From: Collybia mongolica
Lineage: Eukaryota; Basidiomycota; Agaricomycetes; Agaricales; Clitocybaceae
Direction: 5' to 3'
Assembly: GCA_013420905.1 (NCBI GenBank)
Contig: JAAXNY010000005.1
Coordinates: 2,542,001-2,606,000, forward strand
DNA length: 64,000 nt
The notes under the pieces were generated by a model. That model had not been told where the DNA came from and searched no databases. It saw only the letters and a program-made list of their open reading frames with translations. The translations under genes were made by a program, and so were the position numbers. Shown in pieces: positions 59,922-64,000 of the stretch (the stretch's first letter is position 1; each line of letters opens with the position of its first letter).

Positions 59922-62535
59922 CTACTCTAAACGGGGTTCCCGGAAAACCCCAAAGGCCGCCGGGTTGTCGTGGAGGAAATTGCTGACCCATACAAGGGTC
60001 AGCTCTCTCCCGGGCTGGGTTTTCCGCTGGTAAAGCGGACAGTACCGGAACACATGTTCTACGGTCTCTTTTCCGAGGCCGCAGTCGCAGTCATAGGTCT
60101 CCTTCTCCTTAAGGAACCTCTGTCTGTACGCGCCAATCGGTGCGTGGCCCGTTAGGGCCCGCGCCAGCCTGACGGTATCACTGGTGCTGGTGGACACCTT
60201 TCCGATCCAAGTCCCCCCTTTCAGGTGGCTTGGCAATAGTTGCTTACTCCCTTCATGGAGCGGCAGGAAGTGGGCCCCAATGTAAGACTTCTGCTTGGCC
60301 AATTCGCTCCAAGCGTCCGTCATACGTAGGACTGCGTCCACCCTCGCCTTAGCGAGGGATGTGTGTTTTACTTCACCATGTGGGACCTCTGTAGTGGAGG
60401 CCGCTTCATGGGCAAGTATATGTTCGCGCACCCCGCACGCCTTTGGTGTGTGGTGCAGAGTAATACTGGCGTCCGATTTCACCGTTAGCCAGTAAGCGAG
60501 TTTGGCCGACACATTGGCGGCCCATTTGTGTGCCGTGTGGTGCGTCGGGTCAATGACCAGGTTGATTGCATTCACGGAGTCTGAGAAGACATCAATTTTC
60601 CGGATGTCTAAGTTAGGGATGCCGAAGGCCTCGTCCACCCCTTTCGAGATGGCGCAGGCCTCAGCATCGTCCGAGGTGGCATTCCCACAAGGGGCAAGGC
60701 CGCTATACAGTGTACCGTCCGACCAGACTCTCCAGGCTGAGGTAGCTTGGAGGTCCTTGGACCGTGGGACGGACCTGTCGCATATGATCGCGACTCGTTT
60801 TGGGTCGAGCTTAGCTTCGTTGATTCGGTGGGTGAGAACTTTCCCGAAATCAGCAAAAGCCGTCTTCCTCTTCTCCTTCTCTTTTTCGGGTGGAGGGGAG
60901 GGTCTGATTTCCACCCTCTCGGCCGCCCAGTCAAGTAATCGACTGCCCGGTTGCGCAAGGGGGAACACTGGGGACGCATCATCATTGCAGTCCATTAATC
61001 GGGCAAATGAATCCATTATCCCGGACTTGATCCTGCGCCTTTTGGTGTCGGACATGCGACTGACTGACAGGTGTGCCTGTCCGTCAATTAAGTTCCTGAC
61101 TGCGTGGCTCTTGGCCAGGGTCCGGACACGGTAGTGGCTCCTCTCTACCAACTTACGGATATGCAAGTGGATGGGCGGGAGGCCTGCGAGAGTCTCCGGG
61201 GCCCCTTTCGGGGTGGTCCTGAAGTTGCCTGTGATCCAAAGTGCAGCCTTTCGTTGCATCTTGCGGAGTGCTTCGAGGTGCCCCTTGATGCGGGCCCCAT
61301 CAACGTTCCATAGCCGGCATCCGTACGTCGCAATTGGAAGTACACAAGCCCGATACAGAGTTCTTTTGTGCACGGGTCTTAAGCCCCGTGCCAAGTTTCC
61401 AAGCGCTAACAGGGCCCTGCTTGAGGTCAGGGCCTTGTTCGCGTACATCTCCACGTGCTTCTTGAATGAGAGCACGCGGTCAAAGTAGAAGCCTAGGTAT
61501 CTCCAAAGGATGCCCGGTTTCAGGGGGGTGGCCCCTGTATAGGGGGCGTGGCCGAGATCTATGGTCAGATTATCATCCGACTTCAGAAGGCTGAAATGGA
61601 AGCCCTCGGACTTCGCATGTTCTAGGATCAGGCCCATGGCTCTCGTCATGAGGAAGATGATGTTGTACGCTCTCTTGAGCATAGCATTGTTGCTTTCCCA
61701 CGTCTTCGATTGGGATATGATGGTCCCGTCATCGACGTAGGAGATGAGGTCGGATTCATTCTCATTCCGTCTATAGAACTCTTTCATGAGAATGGCTAGT
61801 ACGAGGGCCGATAGGATTGGGGATAGGGCGGAGCCCTGTCCCAGTCCTACGCTCGAATCGAATGGGGGGGATTCATCGTCCCCCCAGACATATCTGGTCT
61901 TGCGACCCACCAGGTACGACCGGAAGAACGCGACTATTTCGGGCGCGAACCCCTGGCCTTCTAAGATGTTGATCATCACCTCGTGGTTGATCGAGGGGAA
62001 GTATTGGGCGAGGTCAAATGCAACCACGCTTGTCTTAACCCCCCTTGTCCATCCTTCGCGGACAATGTGGGTAAGAAGTACTCCGGCATCTTCGGTGGAG
62101 TTTTGGCGGACACCACCGAATTGATTCGGGTGTAGGACTCTCGCCGCTTGAGCCTCAAACTGCAAGCGGGTGGAAAGCATTTTCTCAATAAGCTTGCCCA
62201 ACGTGTTTAGGAGCACGATGGGTCTATAAGACTTAGGAGTGTCGTATGTCGCCTTCCCTGGCTTTGGGATGATGACAGTGCGGGAGGCTTTGAAATGTTC
62301 TGGCCAGTGTCCGCATGACAGGCATGCGTTTGCCAGCCAGACTATGACAGCCTGGGCTTCGGGTCCTACAAGGAGCCGCTTCAAATGCCTCCAGGTGATG
62401 TTGTCCGGCCCAGGGGCCGAACTGTTCGAGGTGCCTTGAAGGGCATCCCTCATCTCCTTGAGGCTAAATTTAGTCCAGCCCCTGGTCTCGGGGGCCTTCC
62501 ATTTGTCACCCATTTCAGCCATGTTGGTTGGTCTG
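59922..62535 (-). pseudogene. Second LINE ORF2 (RT, RNase H), open but missing its N-terminus
   Basis: The open frame has 866 codons from the Met at 62522 and continues in frame to the truncation point at 62535. RT motifs: SAPGPDNITWRHLK, YRPIVLLNTLGKLIEKML, VVAFDLAQYFPSINHEV, GLGQGSALSPILSA, YVDDGTIIS (near residue 260). RNase H: ICDRSVPRSK, DDAEACAISKGV and DVFSDSVNAI, so the third catalytic Asp is present here, unlike in the left elements. The C-terminal cluster is CDCGLGKETVEHVFRYCP. It cannot be a full autonomous protein because the endonuclease domain is gone. Confidence 0.9.
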
Positions 62536-62549
62536 ATACAAGCTTTAGT
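62536..62549. repeat. Right target-site duplication of the second LINE
   Basis: Second copy of ATACAAGCTTTAGT, at the 5' (truncated) end of the element. Confidence 0.9.
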
Positions 62550-62663
62550 GTTGACTGTTTTTCTTGGAAAATATGGTCACGCCGTCACGCTTTGTGTATC
62601 TGCTAAAAATAGTTCCCGCCACGTTACTCAATCCTGAAGCATCGTTTTTCATTATCCACGACA
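62550..62663 (+). promoter_or_regulatory. Remaining proximal promoter / 5' UTR of OST1
   Basis: Only 114 bp lie between the LINE's TSD and the OST1 start codon. The rest of the original upstream region is now 3.1 kb away, beyond the LINE. No defined element was recognised. Confidence 0.45.
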
Positions 62664-64000
62664 ATGCCAAATCTTTGGCTCACTATCCCTTTTCTCTTCT
62701 TGAGCTTCATTGCTCAGACCCTGGCTTCTTCACAATCCTTTGAAAACACCGCAATTGTTCGATCCGTTGAGCTCGGTGGGGCAGCTGTACACGTCACGAC
62801 AACATATGCTATTAAAGCCCTTGAGGCGGGTGCGAAGGTATACACTATTGCTCTGGGTCAGGAGGAGAAGGAGAGGACAAGTTGGCTTGAAGTGAAAGTA
62901 AAGGGACAACAGGACCCTCTCTCGGTATCAGAACACCCATATGCCTATGAGTCAACAAGGTACGTGTTTCCTCACCTAAACCTTTTGTCATATATCTCAT
63001 TGAATGTGATCAGAAATTACCACCTTGTGGATGTTACTCTTCCAAAACCATTGGCTGCTAATGGTACTCTGAATATTGTCCTCGAGACGGTTCAGACTCA
63101 CGCAACAACACCGTGGCCCAAGGCAGCTGCACAGAAAGAAGACCAAGCTCTGAAGTTCACAGCGGACCTTTTTGTTTTAAGTCCCTATCATACATCGGTG
63201 CAACGCACCAAACTCAAGTGTGTTTTAGTCAATCTCTGAGGAATACACACTGACATATCTTCCAGGGCTCTCGCGCCCCGTGTGATTTCTTTCACAACAC
63301 CTAAAGACATTCAGGACTTTACTCTCGATACCCCAGCTTCCCAATCAGGAGCAACAGTAACTTATGGCCCATTCAATAACATCCCTCCGTCTACCGACGA
63401 GAACTTCATCGCAGAACATCAACAGCCCATCACCGTCCATTACTTCCATGAACAGCCAGTGTTGGAGGTCTTAAAACTCACACGCTCTGCCGAAATTAGC
63501 CATTGGGGAGCAAACCTAAATATCCAGGATGATATCCAGTTGCACAACGCTGGGCCTGCGTAAGTAAACACTATATCTTGAGCAACATATCCATCAGAGA
63601 TTTAGTATGGCGTTTTAGATTGAAGGGCCATTTCTCTCGGCTAGACCATCAATCGCAGGCCTTTTATAAACGACCTGCACCACATGCGTTGCCTGCACTG
63701 ACGCTTCATCTCCCTTCCGGTATTCGAAACACCTACTACTATGACCTTATTGGCAATGTCTCCACTTCACGTCTTCGCGTTGCCACATCTCCGCCCAAAA
63801 ATTCGAAGACCAAACGATTCAGCGTTCTTGAACTTAGGCCACGTTATCCCATCATGGGTGGATGGAATTACACTTTCACACTTGGATGGGATGCTCCTTT
63901 GGCAGATTCGGCTAACTGGGACCAGGCAACTGGAAAGTATATAGTGGAAATACCTATCATGACGCCTATTACAGGGGCTGTTGTAAATAACGCCGAAGTC
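62664..64000 (+). CDS. OST1: Oligosaccharyltransferase subunit Ost1 / ribophorin I (5' part, runs off window)
   Basis: Ost1 is a type I ER membrane subunit of the complex that transfers N-glycans to nascent proteins. The start ATG gives a signal peptide (MPNLWLTIPFLFLSFIAQTLASS) followed by FENTAIVRSVELGGAAVHVTTTYAIKAL, the usual ribophorin I beginning. Later exons: RNYHLVDVTLPKPLAANGTLNIVLETVQTH, VISFTTPKDIQDFT, VTYGPFNNIPP, ITVHYFHEQPVLEVLKLTRSAEISHWGANLNIQDDIQLHNAGPA, LKGHFSRLDHQSQ, YYYDLIGNVSTSRLRV and LRPRYPIMGGWNYTFTLGWDAPL. At least four introns. The C-terminal part with the membrane helix lies beyond base 64000. Confidence 0.95.

Larger units (their letters stand above)
59444..62535 (-). 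mobile_element. Second Tad1-like LINE, 5'-truncated, minus strand
   Basis: A 3.1-kb insertion bounded by a 14-bp TSD. The poly(A) tail is the T-run at 59444-59460. It contains the RT, RNase H and C-terminus of ORF2 (59922-62535) and a 3' UTR of about 460 bp with GC-rich hairpins, including a perfect 8-bp stem at 59779-59798. The endonuclease part, ORF1 and 5' UTR are missing, as expected from incomplete reverse transcription. It belongs to a clearly different family from the element at 1552-9137, but both have GGTATATAAAA close to the 3' end. The ORF is uninterrupted and the TSD perfect, so the insertion is probably recent. Confidence 0.93.

Overview
The window comes from a basidiomycete fungus, most likely an agaricomycete mushroom. 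Genes are closely packed and cut by many introns of about 45-70 bp with GT..AG ends. The gene set is fungal: Opy2, Air-type zinc-knuckle protein, Caf16, IQGAP/Rng2, Yos1. The mobile elements are a Ty3-type Gag with its LTR and Tad1-like LINEs carrying an endonuclease, reverse transcriptase and RNase H. No prokaryotic features, CRISPR arrays or rRNA were seen, and no tRNA gene was found by eye.

Layout. 1-891: edge of a minus-strand LTR retrotransposon (Gag start and 5' LTR). 892-1536: AT-rich, with a 70-bp near-perfect palindrome. 1537-9152: a LINE on the plus strand with a 15-bp target-site duplication (TSD). A 1.2-kb, 5'-truncated relative of the same family is nested in its 5' region in the opposite direction and has its own 15-bp TSD. 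The outer copy is decayed (in-frame stops, frameshifts, many CG to TG/CA changes); the nested fragment is open. 9153-10334: no gene. 10335-28500: Vip1/Asp1 inositol pyrophosphate kinase, an E2-variant of AKTIP/FTS type, an Air1/2-type TRAMP subunit, Caf16 ABC ATPase, the Opy2 membrane anchor, a UBA+UBC ubiquitin-conjugating enzyme and a peroxisomal acyl-CoA ligase ending in SKL. 28928-41244: IQGAP, a Dal5-type MFS permease and a WW/FF-domain factor. 41820-51788: the ER chaperone Grp94 (ends in HDEL), a disordered fungal protein and a kelch membrane protein. 52194-59332: a probable small ribonucleotide-reductase regulator, a C2H2 zinc-finger protein, Mix23, a GILT-type thiol reductase, Yos1 and mitochondrial uL22. 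59430-62549: a second, different LINE (5'-truncated, ORF open) with a 14-bp TSD, inserted about 115 bp upstream of the start codon of OST1. OST1 (62664 onward) runs off the window.

The host genes are mostly housekeeping. Several serve the early secretory pathway (Grp94, Yos1, Ost1), but nothing suggests a functional cluster. The most interesting material is in the LINEs: a complete insertion history read from the TSDs, a 3'-UTR hairpin with two compensatory base-pair changes between copies, an RNase H catalytic Asp-to-Asn change shared by two copies, and a 3'-terminal motif shared by two diverged LINE families. I see no convincing new multi-gene system.
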